A DNA stretch of 64,000 nt from Heracleum sosnowskyi (GCA_030848705.1 CM061238.1:32394655-32458654), one strand, 5' to 3'; shown: positions 34,571 through 45,282, numbered from the stretch's first letter. Made by a program: numbers and translations. The notes: generated from the sequence alone by a model not told the origin.

Positions 34571-37500
34571 ATGGCCCCCAAACAGACTCTCTCTCAAACA
34601 AACTTTGCTGGCATCCTTTCCCCAAATGATGCTGGTGAAGGCTTCAAAGGACTCGTGTTTTTCTTGAACAAGTCCTATCTCGGTTATGCCATCACCTCTA
34701 CTCCCATTCTCGACTTAGACAGACTTGAGGCGTTTTGGCAAACTGTTGTTGCTCAAACTGAGGGTGAGAACCCGAGTATTCAATTCACAATCTCTGGGCA
34801 ACAATACACTCTTACAGCTGAAGTCATCAACACTGCTCTTGGAATTACCCTTGAAGCAAGACAACAATTTACTGAACTTGCAAATGATGACACTCTCAAG
34901 AAGCTCTTTTTGAAGATTGGGTATGCATGCCCTATTCTCGAAGAGGGGACTACCAAGTGGTATCCAACTGGTGAAATGGATAGGAAACATCTGCGAAAGG
35001 AGTGGAGCATGATATTTGATGTGATGGTCAAGGTGTTCTCTACCAAGTCCACAGGCTGGAATGGAATACCCTCCTACATCAAGAAACTGACACATTCTCT
35101 TGTCCATGGATACAAGGTGAATGTTGGAGCTCTCCTCATGGCACACCTCAAAGCTGCCATAGGTAAGAAGGTATCACTCTACCCTCGCTTTCTTATGATA
35201 TGCATTAATTCATTCTGTGATTTTAATGATGATGCTCCTCGTTTAGAGGCTTGCTCAGTTTTGAAAAAGAACACACACACTGTTATCATCACAAGATCTC
35301 AATGCACACATTCCACTCTGTTTCACTCAGCACATGGTTGATCAAGTGTCCAACCTTGATTATCCATTACCTTCTGGTTATGATTCCTTTACTCTTGTGA
35401 ATGAAACTGAATTAGACCCAAATTCAGTTAACCCACATTCCACACCATACACTCAGCCTAGGCCCTCTAGACTTCCCAAAGCCCAAAGAGAAGCCTTGCA
35501 AGAATCCAGAAAACGATCCTTAGAAGCTGATGTAGGTGGTAGCTCTGTTAGTCAAGAGGGAGACACTGCACCTAGTGCAGCAAATAAGGAAGGTAGTCAA
35601 ACAGAACCCACAGTGGTTCCCCCTGAGCCTAAGAAGAAGAGAGCTAGGAGGACCAAAACCACTGTTAGCCAAGCTGCAGTTTCTCAACAAACTGTAGTTA
35701 CTGAAAGGGATTCAAACACCTCCCTAGATGTGCCTTCTCATCAAGGTGTATCTATTGAAATTGGCATGTCTCCCAAGGCACCCTGTACAGAGTCTACACA
35801 AACTCAAGGTTCACAACCTGAGATACCCCCACTTGAAGAAACACACATTGAGTTAGGGCACAGTGAGGATTTATCTACTCCTATTGATGGTTCACATGTT
35901 TCATCTGTGAATCAGCCCCCACTCTCTGCTACACTTTCACCTTCTTCCTTCCCTACACATTCTTTTGTTTCTTCTCAACAACCTAGAGAAGGGGTCAGTC
36001 CCAACCCTTCAGGTTTTGATCATCCATCTCCAATCATGGATGAGCCCCCATCCAGTGGTCCACAAGAACCCATTTCTCAAAGTGAGATGGACACCACTCC
36101 TCCAAACACTGAGCTAGGGCAAAGTGGTATTTTGTCAGAAAATGAAACAACCAACACTTTGTCTGAACTCCAAGGAGCATCTTACCTTCAGGAAGATGCT
36201 GTCACAGCCTCTGTTGCTGTCAAAGACACTGGCAATGTTGCTGTCCTGGACACAGCTGCTGTCATGGGTGGAGAGAAAGATACTGTCACTACAGAACCTA
36301 CTGTCACTCCACCTCCCAAAGTTGCTGTCATGCCAAAACCTGCTGTCCATACTCCAACTGACAGTAACATTCCTGCCAAAGATGCTTTCAAGTCCTCTCA
36401 GCCTGATTTTGATGCTGTAATCATTGAGGATGCCTCTGATGATGATCTACCTCTTGCCAAACTCTTAAAGGTACATTCTAAATCTACTCCTTCCATGCAT
36501 GTTAGTACTGCTCATACCCATGCATCTAGGTTGAGTGAGGGTGTGCAAAAGAAAAGAGAGATAAAAGAAAAGAGAGGTGAGCATAAAAATTAGAGGCAGC
36601 CAAATGAGCTGGCAAAAGGAGAGGGACTTGAGCATGTCCAGAGAGATATTGAGGGAGCCCACACTATTCAGGCATTAGGCCTTGAGAGTCAATCTGTGAG
36701 GGGTGATGAGATCACTCAAAAACACCCTGAGAGTGTGAGAACCCCCATAGCCTCCATGCCCCTTTCTTTTCCTTCCCCTCCAAGAAGGTTAAGGTATGGT
36801 GGCCCCTCTGCTACTTATGGTACCAGGATTGCAGCTTTGGAAGGACAGTGTGCTACATTGAACTCCAAGATGGACTCTCTCTCTCAACTGGTGGTTGATG
36901 GTTTTGCTGCTACTCAGCTCTCCATCCAGTTCCTTACTGACCTAGTAGCTGCCAACTCAACTAAGGGGGAGAAGGTAGCAAGATCAGAATCATTGCCTAT
37001 TCAGGAATCAGGTGGAACTCAGGGGGAGCCTGTAACTGTGAAAACCAGAGGGGGAGCTAAAAGGAAAGCAATGTCAAAGGGGGAACAAGTCAAACCAAGC
37101 AGTGGACAACCAAAGGATACAGCTGAAAAGCCTGTTGAAGTGGAAATGGATGGTGAAAGGGTGTTAATGTCAAAGGCAACTCAAGATGCACTGCAAAGAA
37201 GATCTACATCTAAACACCCAATCTTGCCTCCTGTGGTAATTAGAGAGCCAACTCCAGAAACTCAAGAAACTTCTCTACAAAAGAAATGGAGAGAAATGGA
37301 GGAACAAAACAAGCTTGGGAAAGGTAAAGGGAAACTGCCTGAATCCATCCAAAAGGGAATTATTTGGTCAAATGGCACTGAATTTGATCAATAAGAAGCC
37401 AATGTTTTGATGGTGGATTACAGGGAGAGCACATTACTCAACCAGGACAGTGAATTTAGCAGTTTGGTGGAACAAGCAATGAATGCTCCAAGCAACCGTC

Positions 37501-39605
37501 CAACCAACACCACAAAACTGTTAAAGGATCAAATCACTAGTGTCAGTGTAATGGTGAATGATGAGAAAAGATGGGCTGTAAGTATCTATTTCACTTTTGG
37601 CATATCTTATTTCATCACAATGCAGTTATTGCAGAGTCTGCCAGCAAAGGTGTTGTGTGCCTTGAAAGGAAAGATCAGGGCAACTCAAACACCATTCAAT
37701 GAAATATTGGATATGCAAATCCAGAACCTGCTCATACAAAAGCTACCTGAAGTCTACACAAATCCACCATGTGTTTTCTATAGATCTGTAACTATGGATG
37801 ACACAAGAAGGAACAACTTCATGAATTTGGTTGGCACATCCAGAATGGAAACCAAGTCAATTCTGAAAGTGTTAGATGGAATACTCAATTCAAATGCCAA
37901 TCCAGGAAGAGCTTATGCTGTTCAAGAGATCTACAAAATGCTGGTGTTGAGAGACAAGGCACTGGGAGCTAGAGTGAAGGAACTAATCTCTAGAGCCAAT
38001 GCCAAAAGAAATGATCAAGGTGGAAGCTGCCTCTATAACCTTCCTCCTCAGGATGATGATGATGATGAGGTTGGAGGTGGTGAAGCTTCTGGAAATGCTG
38101 GTGGAAGTAATTCTGGGAATACTGGTATTCAATCCCAGAATGAAGGCAATGAAGAAACTCCTAATCAGGAAAAGAAAGATGCTGGTGCTACAGATGAAGA
38201 GGAATCAAGAATACTGGAAGCTTTGGAGGCAAGCATTCTTAGATGTGCTATTGACTGCATAAATGCAGAAAAAGATGTTGTCACCAAAGGTACTGTCGAC
38301 AAGGATACTGTCATAGAAGATGCTGTCATGGAAGATGCTGTCGACAAAGGTACTGTCAAGGAAGGTTCTGTCAATGATGAAGCCAAAGCTGCTGGCAAGC
38401 CCAAGAGACTGAAAGCTAAAGCTAAGGCATGGTTTACTAGACAGAAACCTGCAGGAAAGCACATGTGCTAAGGAAAGGAAAAGGCCACTGGATTAGGCAG
38501 AAATCTGAAGATGCCAATTCAATCAATTCCTCCCAACAGTCTTAAAGTTCAACAGATGCAATCTTGGGAAATCAAGAGTGTTGAGGTTAAATTGGATGCA
38601 AATCAAGAGGCCACTGAGTACATTCTGTGGTGGGAAGAATCAAGATCTACCAAGGTTGATAAGGACTTCAACCTGGTGTCCACATCAACCAGTGGTAGGA
38701 CATCAACCATAGATAAAAGGAGAATTGACTTCTTCTACCTGGAAAGAATGGTAGAGTTGCTGGAGAGCTATGATAATGTTCCAGAGTCTATCATGGAACA
38801 TATTTTGAAATATCAGGCTGATAGGGATGCTGAATTCTATCAGAAATTTGGCTACAATTTTGCAGATTTTGATGATGCTGATATTCTAACTGATCTCCCA
38901 CCTTCTCCTATACCATACCACTGGTACTATGAGTTTGAGGACTTACCCACAGAAGAAGGGCAAACCCAACCAACTCAGGAAAGGGAACCCAAGCCAAGCA
39001 AAAGACCTGAATCTTCTCAATATTCTCAAACTAAGTCAGAACTTGATAAGAAGGAAGCTGAACTACTGGAAAGATGCAAGGTCTCCAACAAGGCAGAAAG
39101 TGAAGCTCCAAATTATCAATCATGTATGCTGGAAAATCCCCTAAGAATGAAGTATCTAAAAGAAGAAATCTATGTTTGCAGCTTTCACAAGCTAAAAACA
39201 ACTATTCTGAAGGATTTACAGTATATGGTAGCTGGATCTATTCATCCCTTGGAGCAGATTTGTTCTGATGAAATAGAGAAAGTATTGGAAGGGAGAAAAG
39301 GAGAAGACTCAAAGCTGGACAAGCAAAGGAGAAGGACTCTCAATGCTTATCCTGGAAGTAGATTCAAGATCATTAATGAAGAACTTCACTTCAGAACCTA
39401 TCCTTATGATATAGAGCAATGGCTGAATCTCAGGGATGCTAGTTCTCTCCTCTCTCCTACTATAAAGAAGATCATTGAAGAAGTAGAGGATGCTGCAGTT
39501 TCTGCTGCTGAAATTTCTCTTATAGAAGGTCTAAGAGGCTGCTTGGTAGAAGCTCTCAAAAGAGAGGATGTAGCAAGGCAGAAGAGGAAATCTCAAGCTA
39601 AGTAA
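34571..39605 (+). pseudogene. Extra ORF region of element B (Sirevirus 'envelope-like' position), broken
   Basis: ATG at 34571 (MAPKQTLSQTNFAGILSP). The first frame runs to 35341. The second starts upstream of 35334 and continues in one frame to 39605, with stops at 36591 (TAG), 37392 (TAA) and 38469 (TAA). The frame change is best placed at the ACACACACAC run near 35271-35280. Parts: a folded N-terminal domain (to about 35250); a long Pro/Ser/Thr-rich low-complexity part with VTV/DTV repeats from CTGTCA motifs (35400-36550); a coiled-coil-like stretch (36830-36960); a segment with one hydrophobic run, WAVSIYFTFGISYFI, near 37570; an acidic Gly-rich linker; and a charged C-terminal domain. 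Sireviruses commonly have an ORF here, called envelope-like, but a true envelope role is unproven and I see no signal peptide. Confidence 0.7.
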
Positions 39606-39686
39606 AAAATCCTTAATCCATTCTGATCTTGTTAGTTAAGTTGTCAGCACATATTGTAAATTTGTTGTTATTTTCCATAAAAACAA

Positions 39687-39697
39687 ATTGGGGGAGA
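39687..39697 (+). other. Polypurine tract of element B
   Basis: AATTGGGGGAGA directly precedes the TG of the 3' LTR. Element A has the near-identical AATTTGGGGGAGA at 42681-42693. Confidence 0.75.
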
Positions 39698-39698
39698 T

Positions 39699-40754
39699 TG
39701 TTGGGATTTATGGGTGATAACATAGAAACAACTTAACTTTGATTGTACTTAATTTTTAATTAAGTAGAACATACTGTCACAGCCAAAGTATGTTCTTGTA
39801 ATCAGTATGTAATGTTATTCTAGTTGTATAATTTGAAAGAAGTTCACTTGCTGTGTTCAAGCCTCAAAGGGTACATATTTAGATGACAACATGAATAAAG
39901 GTTACTGTCCTAAAGCTTCGACAGTAAGATTACAAGAAGACAGAATGTTGCAAGTCAAGACAGCATATTCACTCTGACAGCAACATTGGCGGAAGACTAC
40001 GCGACAGCAACTTTAGCCCTCGATAGCAAGCTTGGAAACCTCGACAGTACATTATGCGGGGAAATCGTATTGTCACCAAAAGCACATTCCTGTGACAGCA
40101 AGCTTTGTGGCAAATGTAACTGTCTCGAGAAAGACCCTTGTTCTAAGTATCTTTCTCAGTCAAATCCCGTGACAGTTTCAATGTTCAAGAAACAGGCGTG
40201 TTGTAGTATCCCTAAGTTGCACCAAGTCTGCAAGACTACGACAGAAGCTTCAAGCACTGCAAAACAAAAGCGAATCAATTCAAGAGCAAGGTCAAGTCTT
40301 TATTTACTGAATTGCTTAAGCTGGAAATAGAATGAATCTAGGTTGCTTTCGTTATGATGTATATCTGACATATTAGCAATTTAGGAAAGTCACATGGGTA
40401 AGACAATCTGTAAGAAGCTGCCACTTGACAATGACAGCAGCTTCACAAACCCGTGACTGATAGTGATAGGATTAGTCTTATACCTACTGTCAATTCATTC
40501 TAGATACGAAACGAAGACAAGCAAGTGTCTTGAAGAAAATCGAAGCTCAAGAATTCTCTCTTGAGGTTGTAGCAACACTTTGCAAAATAAATAAAACATT
40601 TATTTTGTGAATCCTGTCTTCTCTATTTTACTGTTTGTGAATGCATACATATTATTGATAACATTAAATCTTAGTTTTAATTGTTGAAACTGAGATTGAA
40701 TTTTATCAGTATTGCATTCATCCCTCCCCCTTCTGCAATACACAAGGACCAACA
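39699..40754 (+). repeat. 3' LTR of element B
   Basis: 1056 bp, followed by target duplication ATAAC. I saw about 22 substitutions from the 5' copy. The poly-C run is interrupted by T here (CCCTCCCCC). Confidence 0.94.
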
Positions 40755-40759
40755 ATAAC

Positions 40760-41055
40760 TATATCGACAAGTCTTCACATATTAACATAATTTTGATTTA
40801 AATTAATTCTATTTCGAAATTTTGGTATATGTCTGACAAATTGCTTGAAATTCCAAAAAGAGAGTTCTCGACAGAGTATTTATACTATATCACAAAGTCT
40901 TCTCATACTTTCTACCTTTCAGACTTTGCGACATAGTTCATTTCTGGACTTTGCGATCTACTTTGCAAGACTTCGTGATACAGGCTATTTTGAGACTTCA
41001 CGATATCAAATTAGTCTGTACAAATTCATAACTCTATATCGCACTATCTCAGTCA
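40760..41055 (+). promoter_or_regulatory. Motif-rich region upstream of the extra ORF of element A
   Basis: This resumes element A after B. It contains inverted versions of A's LTR motif: GACTTTGCGATCT (complement of AGATCGCAAAGTC in the LTR), GACTTCGTGATA and GACTTCACGATAT, clustered at 40880-41010. The TATA-like box follows 45 bp later. A regulatory role is inferred. Confidence 0.5.
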
Positions 41056-41063
41056 TATAAATA
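41056..41063 (+). promoter_or_regulatory. Candidate TATA box for the extra ORF of element A
   Basis: TATAAATA in TCATATAAATACC is a strong plant TATA match. It lies 112 bp before ATGGAACCCAAA at 41168, with a CT-rich leader between. The spacing and leader resemble element B. Confidence 0.55.
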
Positions 41064-41199
41064 CCGTTTTTCAAACACTTACACATCTTCTCATCTTGTC
41101 GATTACTCTCAATTTTCAAACCTAATTTACAATTCTCTTCTCTCTTCTTCAATCTCAATCCCAAACAATGGAACCCAAATAATTCCTGCTCATCTGGAA

Positions 41200-42543
41200 A
41201 TGAAGAATAAGGAAAAGATCAATAATGTGCTCCAAATGCTGAGAGCAAAGAGGGGATTTAGGACTGCTGAAGAGCTAGAGATGATCCAAATTCTCCAATC
41301 ATTCCTAATCCATGGAAGAATTCCTGAATCACTCAAGGTGAAGAAATTACCGAAAGATGACAAGGATGATGATGAAGAGAAGAGCAACAGAAGAAGGAGT
41401 CAATCAAGCAGTGATAAGGATGGGGCAAGTGAAAGCAGCAAAGGCAAATCCTCCAAGAGATCTAAAGAGGCTGAAAATGTCAAGAAGGACTCACAAGGCA
41501 AGAGAGAGACTGAAAAGAAGAAGAGTGGAAATCAGCAAGTCGAGGACATTGCTAGCAGTATCTTAACCACAACACAAGACTCTAAGTCTAGGGTGTGTAC
41601 TGTTAGTAATGATCCTCCAAAATCAAAATCCAAGACTTCTGAACCTGATTTGCCACTGAAGAGAAGTAAAGCCACTAAAACAAAATCTAAAAGACACTTC
41701 CACAAAGTGACAACTAATGGAGTGTTACAGTGGATAGGGAAAGGACTTAGACTACTTCCAAATGAGGCGGCACTGAAGACAAAATCTCCCTGTTCTGGAA
41801 AGCTACATGAAATAGAGCACTGGAAACTCAAAAGTGTAGCTAAAAGAACAAGGATAACAAAGAGAAATGGAGCAATCACAAATGTTGTTGGGATCAATGT
41901 ACTTCCTCTAGATGAAGACTATGATGAAGATGCCCTAGCATTTCTGAGAGCTCAAAGAATCTTTGAAGTCAAAGTGAAACAAAATCATCTAGAGATCAAA
42001 TACACTGATGGAACAGAAAAAGAGATGAAGCAAGGGAGCTGGCAATATTTTCCAAAATATGAGCTTGAAAGAATAAATGCATTGTTGAACTTTGAAGAAA
42101 AAGAAGAAAGATTGTGGAAGATTGAAATTGCCAGATTTTTGAAGATGCACTCTGATTATCAAGAAAATCTGAGGAAGTCAAATGAAGAGAAGAAAATTCA
42201 GAAAGATAAAGAGATGGCAGAAATGGAAGAGAAGGCTAAAGAGTTGAGGAAGAAAGGGCTGTGCAAAGTGAAACAAAATCCTTATGTTTTGGAGTACAAA
42301 AATAAAAATGGAGGAAAAAGCAAAATAAGGATGGAGTTTGTGGAATCCTATGTGGAAAGTGCCCTAAAAGCTGCAGTTGAAGATTTAGAAGACTCTCCTC
42401 TTATAGAAGAATTAATTGCAAGAGATGAAATTATAGCAGCCATTTCAGAAATGAACAGAAAGGAAGAAATGAGAAAGAAGAAGGTTTATGATGACTATCT
42501 TGAAAAGCAAATGGAAACTGAAGCTGTTCAGCAACAAAGATAA
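41200..42543 (+). CDS. Extra ORF remnant of element A, 447 codons, highly charged
   Basis: The likely original start is the ATG at 41168 (MEPK, compare MAPK in B), which meets TAA after four codons. The N-terminal domain seen in B is missing, so a large deletion probably joined the start to the C-terminal part. The remaining frame opens at ATG 41200. It encodes a Lys/Glu/Ser-rich protein with a basic, nuclear-signal-like region (KRSKEAENVKK, KRSKATKTKSKR) and two related segments, KVKQNHLEIKYTDG and KVKQNPYVLEYKNKNG. Long charged helices follow. I do not recognise the family. No signal peptide or membrane segment is visible. Lack of stops over 1.3 kb suggests it stayed functional until recently. 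Confidence 0.55.
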   Translation: MKNKEKINNVLQMLRAKRGFRTAEELEMIQILQSFLIHGRIPESLKVKKLPKDDKDDDEEKSNRRRSQSSSDKDGASESSKGKSSKRSKEAENVKKDSQGKRETEKKKSGNQQVEDIASSILTTTQDSKSRVCTVSNDPPKSKSKTSEPDLPLKRSKATKTKSKRHFHKVTTNGVLQWIGKGLRLLPNEAALKTKSPCSGKLHEIEHWKLKSVAKRTRITKRNGAITNVVGINVLPLDEDYDEDALAFLRAQRIFEVKVKQNHLEIKYTDGTEKEMKQGSWQYFPKYELERINALLNFEEKEERLWKIEIARFLKMHSDYQENLRKSNEEKKIQKDKEMAEMEEKAKELRKKGLCKVKQNPYVLEYKNKNGGKSKIRMEFVESYVESALKAAVEDLEDSPLIEELIARDEIIAAISEMNRKEEMRKKKVYDDYLEKQMETEAVQQQR

Positions 42544-42680
42544 TCTGTAAGCTTTCATTTTCAGTATGTAATCAAATTCTGTTCATAATTTTCATGTATT
42601 ATTCTCTCTGAAATTTAATTCTTTTTATGTAAGTTAGGCTTGTTATCAGACATGAAATTGTGCCTAAGTTTCTTACTCAC

Positions 42681-42693
42681 AATTTGGGGGAGA
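42681..42693 (+). other. Polypurine tract of element A
   Basis: AATTTGGGGGAGA immediately precedes the 3' LTR start. Confidence 0.75.
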
Positions 42694-42694
42694 T

Positions 42695-43924
42695 TGTTAG
42701 GCTCAAGGCATGTCTGAATACCACTATTAACAAGCCTACACATTGTGACTATGTCACTATACATGACCTAGTGAATTCTTTCACTGGGATATAGTATAGG
42801 TCTCCATTGTACTTGTCTTGTTTTCATGTACTTAGTTTTATTCTGTATGCTCAAAGTTATAATGAGCTTAGTAAGTTTCTTGCACCTAGAATGTACATAG
42901 GCCATGAAATAATTATTCTGGAAGAAGTTCAATTTGTTCATGCAGCAGGATTGGAGTGAATAAGGCCTTGAAGAAATAAGTTGCAGAAATTTGTCTAAGT
43001 CCCTATATCGTGAAGTCAGAATGAACTATGTCGTGAAGTCCAAAATATCCATGTCGTGAAGTACTGAGATCGCATAGTCCTAAATGAACTATGTCGTGAA
43101 GTCTTCATTACTCATGTCGAGAAGTGTTGAGATCGCAAAGTCAGAATGTACTAGATCGTGAAGTCCTCAAGAATGCTATATCGTGAAGTCCTCAATAAGC
43201 CTATATCGCATACTCCTGAAATAGTCATATAGCAAAGTCCTCATATAGCAAAGTCAAGAATGCTCTATGTCGACAAGTCAAAGAATCAGGAATATGCTGG
43301 AGTTCACAATGTCAACACTTAGCCGTTTATAACAAGACAAATCAAGGTACAAAACCAAAATTCAAAGGAGACAAATACTGAAGCATCTGTTATGGTAAGG
43401 TGGTCCAAAGATAGATGGAAAATCTACAGCAAAACTTGGAGAGAAAGATTAGAGACAAGCAGCTACAGAAACGGGAAAGACTACAGAAAGCAAGTGGTCC
43501 TTCCTGACACAGTTAACTTCTTATGACAGGACAAGTTGGACTTACAGTTAAGGGTAACTGTGTAAATAGGTGTGTGCACCTATTTGTATAGATTATATAT
43601 ATCATGCACACCCTATTGTTAGCGGTAAGAGAGTAACACATAGAAATATTCAAGCACTCTTTTCTCTGTAAGAAAACAAGAAAACACTGTTCTTGTTTAG
43701 AAGCCAGAATTTCACTTGTGAAATTTTGGAAGCTGTAGTATTTGATTTACTTAATACAAAGTAGATTAAAGTGATTGTGCGTGTTCTGTCTATTTCAATT
43801 CTGTATTTTCATACAACACAATCTTTAACAGCTTATTAGTTTCAAGAAAACGAAAAATATCAAAACTATCCATTCACCCCCCTCCCCCCTCTGTCTAGTT
43901 TCTTAGTGATATTCATATTTAACG
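42695..43924 (+). repeat. 3' LTR of element A
   Basis: 1230 bp, intact partner of the interrupted 5' LTR. It ends TTTAACG where the 5' copy has TTTAACA, then CAGGT. The motif block is at about 43005-43280. The poly-C run is interrupted by T (CCCCCCTCCCCCC). Confidence 0.92.
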
Positions 43925-44078
43925 CAGGTCCCATCTTCATCCTTCAGCTTGTGAATCTGATTTGTGCGTCTTCGAGTGTTACAAGCAGCATGAAAGTACT
44001 TTGTATTTTTATCCCCTGATTGGAGCCAGAATTGCTTCGAACGTTGCCTCCAAAAAATCTCCTTATGATTTTACGTAA
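43925..44078 (-). pseudogene. Upstream part of the LINE ORF2, separated by element A
   Basis: On the minus strand this reads KEIFWRQRSKQFWLQSGDKN and TKYFHAACNTRRRTNQIH, the conserved plant LINE segment just before RT. It then meets the element A target duplication and continues at 15981 with WIDWQNG. This confirms a clean insertion of A into a pre-existing LINE. Further upstream LINE sequence is not visible beyond the MITE at 44079. Confidence 0.85.
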
Positions 44079-44275
44079 GAGTAATGCTACATATCTCAAA
44101 AACGTTCTCGAATTAAGTTCATGAATGACATGTCATGGTTGATGTGACAGTTTGAGAGATTTTAATTGGTAAAATTTATGTGAATGCAAGGGGTCCATTA
44201 TAATTAATTGAATTAGTACCAACCAGATTTTGACCCTAGCATTTGGGAACGAATTCGGGAAATTTAGCATTTTCC
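44079..44275. mobile_element. MULE-type MITE, copy 2
   Basis: 197 bp, related at its ends and in its interior (ACATGTCATGG, GGGGTCCATTA) to the copies at 9467 and 45961. It is flanked by TTTACGTAA (44070-44078) and TTTATGTAA (44276-44284), a 9-bp duplication with one mismatch, typical of Mutator-like elements. Confidence 0.75.
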
Positions 44276-44416
44276 TTTATGTAAATTTGGCGTTTAAAAT
44301 TTACAGTTACCATAATTTCTAGCTAGTTTGTAACAATTACAAAGATTATTCCGGTATAAATCTAACACAATTATATAGTTGCATGAACACATTTCCGGAA
44401 TCAACACCTCTTAGTG

Positions 44417-45282
44417 CTTGTTTGGTTACACATAGGAAGTAACTTACTATTGGAAGTTATACTTCCCTTCTATAAAAACTTCCTAAAAGGTATAATAAAC
44501 TTGTTTGATTGACAATAGGTATTGTACTTCCTAGATATTCATTTTTTCATATTTATTAGTTGTTAACTATTATTTTTACTAATGATTATTTTAAAGTTTA
44601 TTTTATATTTTTTAATATGTAAAGTTTAAAAGAAATCATGCAAAATTATATATTTTCTGTTTATTTTTTTATTAATAAGTCTTAACAAACATAATTACTA
44701 GCATTATAGTATGTGATTAAATGTTAATATATTTAATTGCAAGTTCTTACATTAACTAAAATTTAAATACCAAATATTATTGCGTTAGTTAAAAATTAAA
44801 TATTAAGAACTACTATTAACATCTGAACTATACTTCATGAAAAAGGAATCAAAACAAAAAATAAAAAAAACGGTGAACAAGATTGAAGTTTAAAAAAAAC
44901 TGGAAAAAATAGTGAAAATGTAAGATATAATAATAAAGTTTATTAAGAACAAAGAAAATAAATAGATAAATAATCAAGGATACTTTAAGTTTTTACATTT
45001 TTAAATAACTTTAGAAAAAGTTTAAATACTATTTTCATAAATATATATTAGGCTTCATTTATAATTTTATTAATTATTTTTAAGTTTTCAGCGTTGTTTG
45101 ATACATGAAATTTAAATTACCGAGATGGGGTGGGTAAACAGCTTCCTATGTTGTAGTATGAGTATTTGTATGTAAGTTTCACTGTCATGTTTTGTACAAC
45201 CAAACAACTACGTCAGTTATCACTTCATTATCACTTCCCAGATGTTTCAAATACTCACACAAATATCTATCAATCAAACGAT
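44417..45282. mobile_element. Possible non-autonomous DNA transposon, 866 bp
   Basis: An identical 9-bp sequence, CTCTTAGTG, flanks this AT-rich stretch at 44408-44416 and 45283-45291. The ends share GTTTG(G/A)TT in inverted orientation (CTTGTTTGGTT against ATCGTTTGATT). No transposase is present. It may be MULE- or hAT-like. The right repeat also overlaps the SINE-like A box, so the duplication could be coincidental. Confidence 0.4.

Larger units (their letters stand above)
26253..40754 (+). mobile_element. Element B: long Sirevirus-like copia retrotransposon nested in A
   Basis: About 14.5 kb. LTRs of 1058 and 1056 bp begin TGTTGGGATT and end CCAACA. Target duplication ATAAC occurs at 26248-26252 and 40755-40759. 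It contains gag, an uninterrupted pol, a 1.3-kb motif-rich spacer and a 5-kb extra ORF region before the polypurine tract and 3' LTR. LTRs differ by about 2% by eye. The hexamer TGACAG or its complement CTGTCA appears about 55 times, against about 7 expected. Pol is intact, but gag and the extra ORF region contain breaks. Confidence 0.94.
15982..43924 (+). mobile_element. Element A: Sirevirus-like Ty1/copia retrotransposon, with nested insertions
   Basis: The LTRs begin TGTTAGGCTC. The 5' LTR ends TTTAACA and the 3' LTR ends TTTAACG. Target duplication CAGGT occurs at 15977-15981 and 43925-43929, and the LINE coding frame resumes across it. Content: LTR (holding a CACTA-type insertion), TGGTATCAAAGC primer site, truncated gag, pol with one nonsense codon, element B inserted in the 3' non-coding region, an extra 447-codon ORF, polypurine tract, LTR. 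Pol motifs such as DSGCSSHMTG, GLWYPKGTGFNL and DRKSTSGSCQFLG fit Sireviruses, which often carry an extra ORF after pol. LTR copies differ by about 3% by eye. Confidence 0.92.

Noticed and set aside
34571..39605. True viral envelope gene
   Set aside because: The position matches the so-called envelope-like ORF of Sireviruses, but there is no signal peptide and only one weak hydrophobic run. Sequence does not support an envelope role.
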